A stretch of DNA of 64,000 nt from Chryseobacterium sp. CH25 (GTDB taxonomy: Bacteria; Bacteroidota; Bacteroidia; Flavobacteriales; Weeksellaceae): NCBI RefSeq assembly GCF_004119455.1, contig NZ_NRQT01000001.1, positions 620,001 through 684,000 on the forward strand, written 5' to 3'. Under the pieces are notes generated by a model. That model searched no databases. It had not been told where the DNA came from and saw only the letters and a program-made list of their open reading frames with translations. Shown one piece after another: positions 1 through 9,479 of the stretch. The stretch's first letter is position 1. Each line of letters begins with the position of its first letter. Made by a program: the position numbers and the translations under genes.

Positions 1-600
1 CAGGTTATTTTAAGCGACAACACTGGACAAACAGAAACTCTAACGTATACAGGAAGTGGGGAATACAAAACAAGTTCCTTCCAAGGGGTAGCAGGAAGAA
101 CTTACACTCTTAAGGTTTTGGCAGATGGAAAACAATATACTGCCCAAAGTACTATGCCTCAAGCGGTGGAACTGGAAGGCCTTGTACAGGATTCTTTTAA
201 AATGGGAGATAAAACAACCTATACTCTTCTTCCGGTCTTTACCGACCCGGCAGAACTGGGTAATCGTTATCTGTTTAGTGTTACCATCAATAATTTATCA
301 AAAAAATACATTAGTGTACTTTCTGATAATCTAAATAATGGCTTACCCAATCAGTGGAGCTTAGGTCTTCCTAATGATGATAATAAAGGGAGAGACCATG
401 AAGTTGTACCCGGAGATGAAATCCGCGTTGAGATGCAATCTATTGACACCAATATTTTCACTTATTACAGTGCGCTTCTTCAGATTTCTGACGGTTACGG
501 TACCGTTACTCCTGCTAACCCGCCCAGCAATATCAGCAATGGAGCGTTGGGATATTTCTCTGCACATACTGTAAGATCGCTTGTTTTTCAAATTCAATAG
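1..600 (+). CDS. DUF4249 domain-containing protein, C-terminal part
   Basis: The frame is open from base 1, so the start lies outside the window; 199 residues are visible. A beta-rich segment (GEYKTSSFQGVAGRTYTL, an extracellular-fold pattern) is followed by the typical DUF4249 ending, with NPPSNISNGALGYFSAH near the C terminus. DUF4249 proteins are Bacteroidota outer-membrane-associated lipoproteins usually encoded beside TonB-dependent receptors. The exact role is unknown. The signal peptide and the upstream partner are not visible here. A strong terminator follows at once. Confidence 0.8.
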   Translation, partial: QVILSDNTGQTETLTYTGSGEYKTSSFQGVAGRTYTLKVLADGKQYTAQSTMPQAVELEGLVQDSFKMGDKTTYTLLPVFTDPAELGNRYLFSVTINNLSKKYISVLSDNLNNGLPNQWSLGLPNDDNKGRDHEVVPGDEIRVEMQSIDTNIFTYYSALLQISDGYGTVTPANPPSNISNGALGYFSAHTVRSLVFQIQ

Positions 601-619
601 GCTTTCTTCTATTAGCATA

Positions 620-658
620 AAACGGTTATTCCAATTTTGGGATAACCGTTTATTTTTT
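620..658 (+). terminator. Intrinsic terminator after the DUF4249 gene
   Basis: Stem of 10 bp (AAACGGTTAT paired with ATAACCGTTT, 620-629 and 642-651) followed by TATTTTTT. Confidence 0.85.
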
Positions 659-943
659 GATTCTAAAACCTAAAAAATATTCCTTAAAAACAACTGGATA
701 AAATAAATAAGTAAAAAAAATAATTTAAAATGTCAGCAACCGCTGTGAAAAACATGTCAACTTAAATTCTTATCCAGTGCTCTTTTATATTTTTATGATG
801 GTTAAAATTTCATCTTCTTATCCTACTATGATTTTTAAAAAAAATCTGTGGATTTCAGATTTATTATTCTTTATTTCTTGGAGCTGATGATGGTTCTATA
901 ATGATCAGAATTATTATAAATCCTAATTCAAAATCTATTTTAT

Positions 944-951
944 TACTTTTG
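944..951 (+). promoter_or_regulatory. Putative -7 promoter box for the Crp/Fnr gene
   Basis: TACTTTTG fits the Bacteroidota -7 consensus TAnnTTTG and lies 104 bp before the start codon. No clear -33 TTTG is seen. The rest of 659-1055 is AT-rich and holds no gene that I can see. Confidence 0.45.
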
Positions 952-1055
952 TAAAATTAATTCGTTCAGGCAGAAAATCTGGTGATTTATATCGGTTTAA
1001 AATGTGATTTAAGTTACAAACTGAATGTATATTCAATAGCTTCTTTAGAAAAATT

Positions 1056-1742
1056 ATGATCTCAAAATTTATTTTCAATAATCAATATCTTTTTGATGAA
1101 CTTCCTGAATATGATAAGGATTTGCTTCTAAAAGCCATGAAAACTAAAAACTACCGAAAAAATGAGGCTATATTCACTGACGGCACAAAGCCTAATGGCA
1201 TTTATTACCTTAATGAGGGGAAAATAAAAAAATATAAAGTGGATAATGATGGCCGGGAGCAGATCATCTATATTTACAGTACCGGAGAGTTTTTCGGATA
1301 TTCAGCTATTTTGAGCCAGGAATCTTATGGAGACACCACTTCTACTCTTGAAAATTCTGTTATCTCTTTTATTTCAAAAGACAACTTTCTGGAAATCCTT
1401 AACCAGTCTTCTGTTTTTTCCGGACTTTTGTTGAAATCTCTGAGCCATGAATTCAGTGTAATGGCCAATCTTATTGCTGTTCTATCACACCGTACTGTAA
1501 GAGAACGGGCTGCACTTAGTTTATTGATCCTTCATGACAAATATAAATCTAATGATACTCCTGAAGCGGAAGTATTAATTTCTCTATCCCGCGTAGATCT
1601 TGCCAATATGGTAGGAACAGCCCGAGAAACACTGGCCCGTATCCTCAATGATTTTAAGCAGGAAAAATTAATTAAATCTGAGGGACGGAAAATACGAATC
1701 CTTGATTTTAAACAACTTATTCATATTGCTAACTTCTACTAA
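1056..1742 (+). CDS. Crp/Fnr family transcriptional regulator
   Basis: A 228-residue protein of the usual family length. Residues about 15-130 form the cyclic-nucleotide-binding beta-roll (GIYYLNEGKIKKYKV, then a GEFFGYSAIL loop). Residues about 150-220 form the Crp-type winged helix, with the recognition helix in NMVGTARETLARILNDF. The bound effector is not predictable: no Fnr-type cysteine cluster is present at the N terminus, so an iron-sulfur oxygen sensor is unlikely. The gene stands alone between a terminator and a VOC gene, and its targets are unknown. Confidence 0.9.
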   Translation: MISKFIFNNQYLFDELPEYDKDLLLKAMKTKNYRKNEAIFTDGTKPNGIYYLNEGKIKKYKVDNDGREQIIYIYSTGEFFGYSAILSQESYGDTTSTLENSVISFISKDNFLEILNQSSVFSGLLLKSLSHEFSVMANLIAVLSHRTVRERAALSLLILHDKYKSNDTPEAEVLISLSRVDLANMVGTARETLARILNDFKQEKLIKSEGRKIRILDFKQLIHIANFY

Positions 1743-1892
1743 ATAAGACGCAGTATAAAAAATACGAATCAGCTTTCAAAGCCTCCAATTTTATTATTCA
1801 AAAACATCTGTGTTAACCTTTGTATTCTATGGGAAAATAAAAATTACCTCACTTCAAAATCCTACTGACAGCCTATTGTCATAGTCTGCTCT

Positions 1893-1900
1893 TAATTTTG
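1893..1900 (+). promoter_or_regulatory. Putative -7 box for the VOC gene
   Basis: TAATTTTG matches TAnnTTTG, 28 bp before the ATG at 1928. Confidence 0.5.
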
Positions 1901-1927
1901 TATCAAATTATTTAAATACAGGATTAT

Positions 1928-2323
1928 ATGAAATTAGCATCATTAAGAATCATTACAAAAGACATCAGACAGTCTGTTCAGTTTTACGAAAAAGTAATGG
2001 AATCCACAGCTCAATGGTTCACGGAAGATTTTGCAGAACTAAGAACGAACTCTATCACCATAGCTATAGGAAGTACACGTACTATGAAAATGTTCGGAGG
2101 TGAGCATCTTACAGAATCTAAAAATCAAGGCAATATCATCATAGAATTTCTAGTTACTGATGTAGATGATGAATATGAAAGGATTAAAAACCTGACAGAT
2201 CATATTGTGCAGGAACCTACAACAATGCCCTGGGGAAATCGTTCTCTTCTGTTCTGTGATCCGGATGGAAACCTGATTAACTTCTTCACACCCGTAAGTT
2301 TTGAAGCTATTCAAAAATTTTAA
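1928..2323 (+). CDS. VOC (glyoxalase/bleomycin resistance) family protein
   Basis: A 131-residue single-unit VOC fold. The N terminus shows the typical opening strand and helix (LRIITKDIRQSVQFYEKVM) and the C terminus the family signature FCDPDGNLINFFTP. Such proteins dimerise around a metal and may be dioxygenases, lyases or antibiotic-binding proteins. Sequence alone does not select among these. It is monocistronic, with a promoter box close upstream and a terminator downstream. Confidence 0.85.
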   Translation: MKLASLRIITKDIRQSVQFYEKVMESTAQWFTEDFAELRTNSITIAIGSTRTMKMFGGEHLTESKNQGNIIIEFLVTDVDDEYERIKNLTDHIVQEPTTMPWGNRSLLFCDPDGNLINFFTPVSFEAIQKF

Positions 2324-2369
2324 TAAAGGTAATAATGTATAGTTTTAGTGCTACATACAATTGTCAATA

Positions 2370-2401
2370 AAAAAAGGAGGCTTTTATTGCCTCCCTTTTC
2401 T
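2370..2401 (+). terminator. Intrinsic terminator after the VOC gene
   Basis: GGAGGC and GCCTCC arms around a TTTTATT loop, with flanking A and T runs. The remaining interval to 2782 is AT-rich, and I see no gene or repeat in it. Confidence 0.75.
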
Positions 2402-2782
2402 TTTGTACTCATAACCAGACCTTGAATCTCTTTATATTAATTTGTGTTTTTTTCTTATCATTTGGTTTTTTCAAGAAATCCACGTTTAAGGTCATTCATA
2501 CACATTTGTATTAATCTCATCACTTGTTAATCAATCTTCATCACTTGTGTTTTATGTAACTATAACTTGTTATTTTATAGTTATTTCAATTTACTTGTTC
2601 AAATGAAGTGAAATAACTAAAAAAGCATTAGCAATTCATTTGGTAAATTTTATACTACAAAGTAACGACATTGCAGGATAATATCATCTACAAACCTCAT
2701 CGATACATATCAGATAAGGCATAGATATTTATCTATAAAACAACTGAAATAATAACAAAGTGTGGAATAGACCTTAGGAAAC

Positions 2783-3436
2783 CTATATTTTATGATGTGT
2801 TTTGATAAGATCAATCAACTCTACAAGGTTTTCAATTTTAAGCTTTTCAAAGATATTTTTTTTGATTGTACTCACTGTATTTTGCTTTACATTTAAATTA
2901 TTCGCAATTTCCAGATTTCCATATCCCTCTGCATACAGCTCTGCAATCTGCAGTTCTCTTTTGGTTAAACTGCTCAGTGGGCTTATCACATTTGGATTAT
3001 AAATAAACTGTACCAATAAATTTCTTGTGAGATCAGAAAAGTATTCTCCTTTTTCAATAAACTGTAAAATGGCTTCTCTTACCTCTTCTTCTTCACTCAG
3101 TTTACTCAGATATCCGTTAGCTCCAGCCTTTATAAATTTCAGTGCATACAGATCTTCTTCAAGTCCTGTAAAAACAAGGATCTTGAGATCGGGATTTGCA
3201 CTTTTCATCTGTGGTAAAATATGTAGGCTGTTTCCTTCAGGGAAATGAGCATCAATAATAGCCATTTCAATACCTTTTGTCTCTACCAGCTCTACAGCCT
3301 GCTGTAAAGATGAAGTATGATACACTGTAGCCTTGGGAACAATATCACTAATAACAATTTCCATTCCCTGTCTTACAATACTGTGGTCATCTGCTAAGAG
3401 GAATATAATTTCCCTGTTTTCAATTGGCATTTCCAT
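2783..3436 (-). CDS. NarL/LuxR-type response regulator
   Basis: 217 residues. The receiver domain (about 9-130) has the acidic pair D16/D17 and phospho-acceptor D62 in MAIIDAHFP. A LuxR-type helix-turn-helix follows (LTKRELQIAELYAEGYGNLEIAN, then the recognition helix VKQNTVSTIKKNIFEKL). The ATG overlaps the stop codon of the upstream kinase by one base (TAATG), so the two are translationally coupled and should form one signalling pair. A second in-frame ATG two codons later is an equally possible start. Targets are unknown. Confidence 0.93.
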   Translation of the reverse strand: MEMPIENREIIFLLADDHSIVRQGMEIVISDIVPKATVYHTSSLQQAVELVETKGIEMAIIDAHFPEGNSLHILPQMKSANPDLKILVFTGLEEDLYALKFIKAGANGYLSKLSEEEEVREAILQFIEKGEYFSDLTRNLLVQFIYNPNVISPLSSLTKRELQIAELYAEGYGNLEIANNLNVKQNTVSTIKKNIFEKLKIENLVELIDLIKTHHKI

Positions 3437-5151
3437 TATTTATTATTGATATTTAAATTGATCCTGAATGTTACCTGTGTTCCTTTGTGCAATTTACTGG
3501 AAACCGAAATTTCCCCGTCAAACAATTCTACAATTTCCTTTACAAGGTTAAGCCCCAATCCTACTCCAAGATTATCTACCTCATCTGAAACAGTTCCCTG
3601 GTAATAAGGGTCAAAAATCTTTTTCAAATCAGATTCCGAAATTCCGACTCCGGTATCTCCAACTGTTGTAATCAGGGTAATTTTATCATTCCCCAACGGC
3701 TCTGTTGTCATCACAAGATCAATCTTTCCGTTTTCTGTGTATTTGTTGGCATTCCCCAGAATATTCATGAAGATCTGATTTATCCTGATATTATCTGAAA
3801 AAACTTCAACTCCTTCCGGAATCCTGTCTGTTACAGCAAATTTATTGTTTCGGGTCTCCAAATAAGGGGAAATTACTTTTACAATAGAACCAATCTCTTC
3901 TTTAAGATTAAAAACAGATTTTATCAGTTTCTTCTCTGCATCCTGATTTTTTGTATACTCCAAAATTTGGTTAGACTGCAGAAGCAATGTACTGTTGGTA
4001 AACTTAATAGATTTCAGATAATCTTTAATTGTTTCATCACCAGTTGATCTGTAAATCTTATCAATGAAGATATTAATAATCTTCAGGGGAGATCTTAAAT
4101 CATGGCTCAGCATCCCCAGGATTCTGTTTTTGAAATTCAGGTTGTTCTTAATCTCTTTATTGGCAGCATCAAGTTTTCTTTCGTAGATGAAAGCCACTCT
4201 CGTAAAATACATAATCAGGATAGATACGATGAACATTAAGACCATCAGCCCCAATACCAGATATCTTCTGATTTTATTATTATCTGAGCTTTGCTTGGTA
4301 TATTCTTTTTCAAGCTCAGTCTTAAAATCCTTGATTGCATTTTCATAGACATCAATCAGCCCGTTACTGTACACCAACAGTTTACTGAAGTTGCTGTAAA
4401 ACTGCATATTCTCACGCTGATTTTTGATTGCATACTGCTGTGCTTTTTTTACTTCAGCAGCATAATGCTTATCCATCGACTTTAAAGCCTTATCCATCTC
4501 AGTTTTTACATTAGAAATGTCTATGGTTTTATTATTCGTTAAAGTAATTACAGTATTTTCTTTCTGAACATTTACCTTACCGGTGATGGCATCTTTTAAA
4601 CGCCCCATGAAGCCTTTCTTCTTGATTGTATCAGAATAGGTACGGGTCTGTATATTGAAGTTCTCAAAGTCATTCTTATATTTTTCCGGCTCGTACTGCT
4701 TATCTTCAATCTTTACAGGCGGCTTCAAAGAAGTCTCGTATACAGAATCTATAAGTGTTTTCAGCTTAGTTACCTTAAGAGTATCTATTTTATGCTGTGC
4801 AAGGCTATTTTTAAGCCCGGGGCTTGTATTTTCATATTCACCAATCTTATCAAAATTCTTTTTAAGCTTTCTTAATGATTCAAAATAAAGCTGCAGGTCT
4901 TTATTATCCTGGCTCACCATATACCTTTGAAGATGCTCCTGCGCATCAATGAAATCTTTTTTTGAGTTGTCTGTAAGCCCACCCAGAGCTCTACTCTCCT
5001 CCAGCTGCGTTTTAATAAACTGCAGCTTTTTTTCATTCACAAACTCATTGTAAAAAAATACACCTATAATTACCTGTATCAACAAGATACATATAATCAA
5101 TGAGTAATGAACAACCTTCCTCAATTTAAAATTTAAGAATTTATACTTCAT
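3436..5151 (-). CDS. Membrane sensor histidine kinase
   Basis: 571 residues. One membrane helix lies at about 14-34 and a second at about 297-316, enclosing a helical extracytoplasmic region of about 260 residues that has no domain I recognise. The HisKA box has phospho-acceptor H350 (GMLSHDLRSPL). The HATPase_c domain has the N box (NILGNANKYTENG), G1 (GDTGVGISESD) and G2 (GVGLGLNLVK). It is transcribed ahead of, and coupled to, the NarL-type regulator. Pairing a HisKA kinase with a NarL-type regulator is less usual than HisKA_3 pairing but does occur in Bacteroidota. The signal is unknown. Confidence 0.93.
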   Translation of the reverse strand: MKYKFLNFKLRKVVHYSLIICILLIQVIIGVFFYNEFVNEKKLQFIKTQLEESRALGGLTDNSKKDFIDAQEHLQRYMVSQDNKDLQLYFESLRKLKKNFDKIGEYENTSPGLKNSLAQHKIDTLKVTKLKTLIDSVYETSLKPPVKIEDKQYEPEKYKNDFENFNIQTRTYSDTIKKKGFMGRLKDAITGKVNVQKENTVITLTNNKTIDISNVKTEMDKALKSMDKHYAAEVKKAQQYAIKNQRENMQFYSNFSKLLVYSNGLIDVYENAIKDFKTELEKEYTKQSSDNNKIRRYLVLGLMVLMFIVSILIMYFTRVAFIYERKLDAANKEIKNNLNFKNRILGMLSHDLRSPLKIINIFIDKIYRSTGDETIKDYLKSIKFTNSTLLLQSNQILEYTKNQDAEKKLIKSVFNLKEEIGSIVKVISPYLETRNNKFAVTDRIPEGVEVFSDNIRINQIFMNILGNANKYTENGKIDLVMTTEPLGNDKITLITTVGDTGVGISESDLKKIFDPYYQGTVSDEVDNLGVGLGLNLVKEIVELFDGEISVSSKLHKGTQVTFRINLNINNK

Positions 5152-5262
5152 ATCTACTGCCAGATAAATTAATCCCCTGTTTTCTTAAGTCTTTTTTTAT
5201 TAGTCTTAAACAATATAATATTATTAATAAAAATTAAATAATTACATATATTATTCAATCAG

Positions 5263-5270
5263 CAAAGTTA
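5263..5270 (-). promoter_or_regulatory. Putative -7 box for the kinase-regulator pair
   Basis: TAACTTTG on the minus strand, 112 bp upstream of the kinase ATG. The -33 element is weak. The interval 5152-5508 otherwise shows only AT-rich DNA. Confidence 0.35.
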
Positions 5271-5508
5271 AATTAATTTTCGTCTACTTAATAATATAAA
5301 GTTTCTGATAAAAACAGTGAAACACGAATCTAATTTACATCAAAAAGCCTATAAAACCTAAGCTTTTCATCAATGTAAATCTCTTTTTTAGAATAGATGT
5401 AAAAAAATGTCCCCTATCAAAATATTTCAAGATCTGTTTTTATAGGGATTGGGATGCATAAATATAGGGCAGTATTATTTATAATTAATGATTTACAGAC
5501 GACTTATA

Positions 5509-6276
5509 TCAGTCTTCGATCCACTTACGGAATGCGGCAGTACTCCCCTGGCTTGTCATCAGATGACCTTTATACCCTCTTATCTGAATAGCCAGTGTAT
5601 TCTTATTATACCGTTCTATTCTTTCAACATGCTGTTTCTGTACAAGTTCACTACGGTTGATTCTGAAAAATTCCGAAGGATTGAGAGCTGCTTCTATATC
5701 CTTTAATGTAGATTCATGAAGCAAATGCTTCTTCCCGGCTATATCAATCGCAAAAACAATACCTTCATCCGCTTCAAAAAAGGTAATTTCTTCTGTATTC
5801 AGAAAATAAATCCCCTGATGAGAACTTACTGTAAAACGTTTTTTGTATTTTTCTTCTGCCCGATGACTGCTCAGTAAATATTGAAGCTTTTCCAAAACTT
5901 CATGTTCACCGGAATCCGATTTTTTCAGCAATAAAAATTTATCCCATGCTTTTTTAAAACGATCCTGTGTAAAAGGTTTTAAAAGATATTCAATCCCGTT
6001 GCTTTCAAAGGCATTCATCCAGAACTGATCGTATGCTGTGGTAAAAATAATTGGACAGGTAATACGAATCCGATCATAGATTTCAAAAGCATTTCCATCC
6101 AACAGTTCTATATCTGAAAAAATAAGATCTGCTTTTATATTCTTCAAAACATTAACCGCAGTTTCTACTGTATCAACTTCCGCAAGCACTTCCACAGGCT
6201 GATCTAAGTCACGGATAAAGCGTTTCAGTTTGTTTCTGGCAGGGATTTCGTCCTCAATAATAACAACTTTTATCAT
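5509..6276 (-). CDS. LytTR-family response regulator
   Basis: 255 residues. The receiver domain has D9/E10 and phospho-acceptor D55 (LIFSDIELLDG). Residues about 140-250 are a LytTR DNA-binding domain (GIYFLNTEEITFFEADEG, then FFRINRSELVQKQHVERI). It starts 3 nt after the stop of the LytS-type kinase, so the two form an operon and a cognate pair. Bacteroidota LytTR regulators commonly act on membrane or peptide-related genes, but the target here is unknown. Confidence 0.92.
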   Translation of the reverse strand: MIKVVIIEDEIPARNKLKRFIRDLDQPVEVLAEVDTVETAVNVLKNIKADLIFSDIELLDGNAFEIYDRIRITCPIIFTTAYDQFWMNAFESNGIEYLLKPFTQDRFKKAWDKFLLLKKSDSGEHEVLEKLQYLLSSHRAEEKYKKRFTVSSHQGIYFLNTEEITFFEADEGIVFAIDIAGKKHLLHESTLKDIEAALNPSEFFRINRSELVQKQHVERIERYNKNTLAIQIRGYKGHLMTSQGSTAAFRKWIED

Positions 6277-6279
6277 ATC

Positions 6280-7301
6280 TTATTTCTGAATTACGGGGAT
6301 TATGGCAGTGAAGTCTGTTTCTGTTTTTAAAATCTCCAGTTTTTGATCAGTGAGTACTGAATATTGTTCTTTAAGGTTATTCAGTGCTCTTCCCGAGGTC
6401 TTTTTAATGCTCCGTTTGGGATTTATATTGTTGGTTACTGTGACATTTTCTCCAAAATGAATACTGATAAGAACAGGATTAGATTGACTTCCAAGATTAT
6501 GCTGAACTGCATTTTCCAACAGCAATTGCAGAGAGAGCGGAACTATACTTCCCTTTATATAGCCAGCATCTATCTGTAATATATAAGCCTCTCCATATTT
6601 GGAGCGTATCAGATTAAAATACTTTTCAGCAAAAGCTAACTCTTCTTTTACTGAAACCAGCTTTTTATCAGAAACATCAAGCACATACCGATAGATTTCT
6701 GCAAATTCATTCAGAAAATCAGAAGCCCTGTATTTATCTTCTTCTATCAGCTGATCCAATACATTAAGATTATTGAACAGAAAATGAGGGTTAAGCTGTG
6801 TCTTCAGTTGATTGATTTTATTGTCTGACAGTGCCTTTTCATACAATAACAATTGTTTCTGATATACCACATTCTTTTTATAATAACGGTAAGCCAAAAA
6901 GAAACTCCCATAGATAAAGCCGTCTATCAGATCAGAAAAAGTAGTAAAAATTAAGGTTTCTCTGTTGAAGTTCTTCTCAATAGTACCAAAGGTAAGGGAA
7001 ATCAGAAAACCTATTATTTTCATCACCAAAAGATAAACAAGCAAGGAAGAACTGAATATTTTAAGAATTTCCTTTATCCTGAAAGCAGATGATTTCTGCC
7101 AGTTTCTAATAAAGAAATCTATTACAAAAAAAGGATACAGACACAGATAAAAGTGGCCACAGCAGCTTCAGGAGTAAAAATATATTCATCCAGTGTTCCT
7201 CTAACTGTAACACGAACATGAATAGACTGTACATAGGCAAACAAAAGAACAAACAGCAGAAAGTATCTGTTTTGACGGATTTGTTTTACAATGTTTTTCA
7301 T
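6280..7301 (-). CDS. LytS/YehU-type sensor histidine kinase (frameshifted as sequenced)
   Basis: Reading from the ATG at 7301 gives a hydrophobic N terminus with several membrane helices, which runs into stops just past the A7 run at 7126-7132 (plus strand). Adding one base there joins it in frame to the rest, giving 340 residues, normal for the family. The downstream part has the His_kinase signature (QLNPHFLFNNLNVLDQL) and an HATPase domain (LLLENAVQHNLG). If the shift were real, the protein would lose most of its membrane sensor part. I take it as a sequencing indel like nine others in this window. Confidence 0.85.
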
Positions 7302-7326
7302 ATACAGTTATCAGTTAACTTTTTCA

Positions 7327-7334
7327 CAAAAATA
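7327..7334 (-). promoter_or_regulatory. Putative -7 box for lytS-lytTR
   Basis: TATTTTTG on the minus strand, 25 bp before the kinase start. It overlaps the terminator of the upstream gene. Confidence 0.5.
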
Positions 7335-7353
7335 GCCCTATATTTTTTACAGG
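7331..7353 (-). terminator. Terminator after the 247-residue exported protein gene
   Basis: On the minus strand AGCCCT and AGGGCT arms surround an AT loop, followed by a short T run. Confidence 0.55.
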
Positions 7354-7368
7354 GCTTCTTCTTGTTCA

Positions 7369-8112
7369 TTATTTTTTCTTTTCCGGAAATGAAGCGGTAA
7401 CATTTCCTTTATCATCCAGAAAATCCAACTTGGCTTCATTGTTCTTATCTACACAGAACCTGGCCCGTGGCTGTCCTTTACTGTCGAATAAAAACAATCC
7501 GTTATTTTCATCTTTGGTTTTCCCCAGCATCATTCTAGGAGTTCCCCCAATAAGTCCCTGCTGTTCATATTCTTTATATTTTTTCTTTAAAGCTTCAGGG
7601 GTATTTTGCAACTTATCCAGTTCTTCCATAATTTCGCCTGTTCTCACTTGTGATTCCTTCACTGGGCGATCATTAAAATAAAGCCCACTGGATACTGTTC
7701 TCTTTTCTCCTTTCATATGATCCTGTGTTAACAGCTGCATAACCTGATCTCCATCATACTGATCATATGTGAGAGACAATCCTGAACTGTGCCCGTTTTT
7801 ATTTTTCTGTCCATCATAGATAAAACCACCACATTCAATACCATCTTCATTGAAGAAAAGCATTCCTGAACGTTTTTTTCGGGTTTTATTGGGAGCTGTA
7901 CCGTTTACTTTTTCTTCTCCGGATGGAAATCGGTCAACGTTTGTGATAATCATTTTTACCGTCCCATCTTTTTCTACGAAATTGATTCTTTCCACATCAA
8001 TTTCTGTGAATTTCTGATTCCCATCTGTTTTGAAAGCTGAAGCAGTTAAAAAGACAATTCCAATGACTGCTGTAAAAGCAAATGTTCTTAAAAAAATTAG
8101 TTCCCGGTTCAT
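7369..8112 (-). CDS. Exported protein of unknown function
   Basis: 247 residues with an N-terminal signal or anchor helix (about 5-26, FLRTFAFTAVIGIVFLTASA). The body is hydrophilic and repeats a theme of short beta segments (GMLFFNEDGIECGGFIYDG, GLFLFDSKGQPRARFCVD, KLDFLDDKGNVTASFP), suggesting a periplasmic beta-rich protein. I do not recognise the family. It is monocistronic, with its own promoter box and terminator, upstream of the LytS/LytTR pair on the same strand. Confidence 0.75.
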   Translation of the reverse strand: MNRELIFLRTFAFTAVIGIVFLTASAFKTDGNQKFTEIDVERINFVEKDGTVKMIITNVDRFPSGEEKVNGTAPNKTRKKRSGMLFFNEDGIECGGFIYDGQKNKNGHSSGLSLTYDQYDGDQVMQLLTQDHMKGEKRTVSSGLYFNDRPVKESQVRTGEIMEELDKLQNTPEALKKKYKEYEQQGLIGGTPRMMLGKTKDENNGLFLFDSKGQPRARFCVDKNNEAKLDFLDDKGNVTASFPEKKK

Positions 8113-8146
8113 GATATTTTTTGTTAATTGTTCTGTTTTGATGAGC

Positions 8147-8154
8147 CAAAACTA
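8147..8154 (-). promoter_or_regulatory. Putative -7 box for the 247-residue exported protein gene
   Basis: TAGTTTTG on the minus strand matches TAnnTTTG, 34 bp before the ATG. Confidence 0.45.
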
Positions 8155-8261
8155 TTACAAACACAATTGCTGTTCAATGGAAAAACAATGAACCAAGGAA
8201 ATAAAAGGATGAATAAAGGAATTTAGGAAATAAACGGTGTATTGACTAAGTCAAATAAAAA

Positions 8262-8292
8262 GCTCCGACTTATTTTCATAAATCAGAGCTAT
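8262..8292 (-). terminator. Terminator after the 194-residue exported protein gene
   Basis: AGCTCTGATT and AAGTCGGAGCT arms on the minus strand (imperfect stem), followed by TTTT. Confidence 0.6.
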
Positions 8293-8311
8293 ATATTCCG
8301 GTAAAATACAT

Positions 8312-8896
8312 TTACAGACTAACGTTGTCTAAAAGTTTTTTCAGTTCTTCAAGGGATATATTATTTCCGGAAGCTACTACTCCATATCGGTTTCCTTCCA
8401 GATACTGAATACTTGTCATTTTATCACTTTCATACATACTGTGATCAAAATAAACGAGCCAGCCTTTATAATTTTTAATATTGGTTTTATCACCAGGCTC
8501 TTCTATTGCTTTAAGCTCAAGATAACTTAAAAGACTTCCTGTTACCTGCTCAGCTCCTGCTCCAGCCCCATCTGTTACCATTAAATATACATTCTGAGAT
8601 CCTTTTGCATAATTTGCTGTAGCATATGACCCTGTTTCTTTATCTTCAAAAGCCGTAACTTCTGTAAGTTTAAAACCGTTAATCTCTTTTTTAAATTTGC
8701 TTTTAAAATCATTGACACTGATGGGCTTCAACTTTTTCAGTTCTTTAGCCAGATTCTCAACTTTCGTGGAATCAGAATCATTCTTTACATGTTCTATAGT
8801 TCTTACAAGAGGCTGATTAGCAAAAACAACATTAGCCCCCAAAGTAACCGTTAAAACAGTACTTAAAATACCTGCTCCCAGATAAGATAATTTCAT
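8312..8896 (-). CDS. Exported protein of unknown function
   Basis: 194 residues with a clear signal peptide ending near VFANQ (about residue 27). The mature part is soluble, mixed alpha/beta, and has no motif I can name; LMVTDGAGAGAEQ and GWLVYFDHSMYESD are the most distinctive stretches. It is probably periplasmic. Upstream (8897-9136) is AT-rich with no gene. Confidence 0.75.
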   Translation of the reverse strand: MKLSYLGAGILSTVLTVTLGANVVFANQPLVRTIEHVKNDSDSTKVENLAKELKKLKPISVNDFKSKFKKEINGFKLTEVTAFEDKETGSYATANYAKGSQNVYLMVTDGAGAGAEQVTGSLLSYLELKAIEEPGDKTNIKNYKGWLVYFDHSMYESDKMTSIQYLEGNRYGVVASGNNISLEELKKLLDNVSL

Positions 8897-9136
8897 AAAT
8901 AATTAATTTTTTTTGTCTGACAGGCATTGCAAAAAATGCACCAAATAAAAATTGTAAGAACAAATTCTGTTTTTTACAGTCTTTTCTCCTTAAAAACACG
9001 AAACCGTTTCATCTAAAAGTACCATGAACAGTAATAAATAGGGATAAAAGCCTGCCACTTCACGAGAACTAATAAAAATAATTAATCTGATTTTTAGCCA
9101 ATTATTGTTCTTTGTTAAAATTTCTATGAAAAAAGT

Positions 9137-9167
9137 TTTGTAGAAATTAAAAATCGTTCTATATTTG
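9137..9167 (+). promoter_or_regulatory. Promoter of tRNA-Ser
   Basis: A textbook Bacteroidota promoter: TTTG (9137-9140), 19 nt, then TATATTTG (9160-9167), 34 bp before the tRNA. Confidence 0.85.
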
Positions 9168-9201
9168 CACCACTGAAAACAACGATACAATCGGAGTTTA
9201 G

Positions 9202-9286
9202 GGAGAGTTGGCAGAGTGGTCGATTGCGGCAGTCTTGAAAACTGTTGACTGTAACAGGTCCGGGGGTTCGAATCCCTCACTCTCCG
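9202..9286 (+). tRNA. tRNA-Ser(UGA)
   Basis: 85 nt with a perfect 7-bp acceptor stem (GGAGAGT with ACTCTCC), discriminator G, a long class II variable arm, T-arm GGTTCGAATCC and anticodon TGA in the loop CTTGAAA. CCA is not encoded. It has its own promoter and terminator. Confidence 0.95.
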
Positions 9287-9289
9287 CTA

Positions 9290-9320
9290 AGAGAGCCTTT
9301 TTTAAAGGCTCTCTTTTTTT
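9290..9320 (+). terminator. Intrinsic terminator after tRNA-Ser
   Basis: A perfect 11-bp stem (9290-9300 with 9304-9314), a TTT loop, then a T run. Confidence 0.9.
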
Positions 9321-9479
9321 CATATATAAATAAACCTTTTTCTTTCATTTTTCAAATAATTAGATGAAAGCATTCGATTTTCATAATAAAGACTGCTTCC
9401 GAACATCAGGCTTAACTTAACATAGCTTGAAATATGAACACAATTTTCTATACACCTAAATAATAAAGGATAAGCAAAT

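Noticed and set aside
8990..9280. A 96-codon minus-strand frame beginning MRDSNPRTCYSQQFSRLP.
   Set aside because: Its start is the antisense of tRNA-Ser, a well-known false protein; the rest is AT-rich intergenic DNA.
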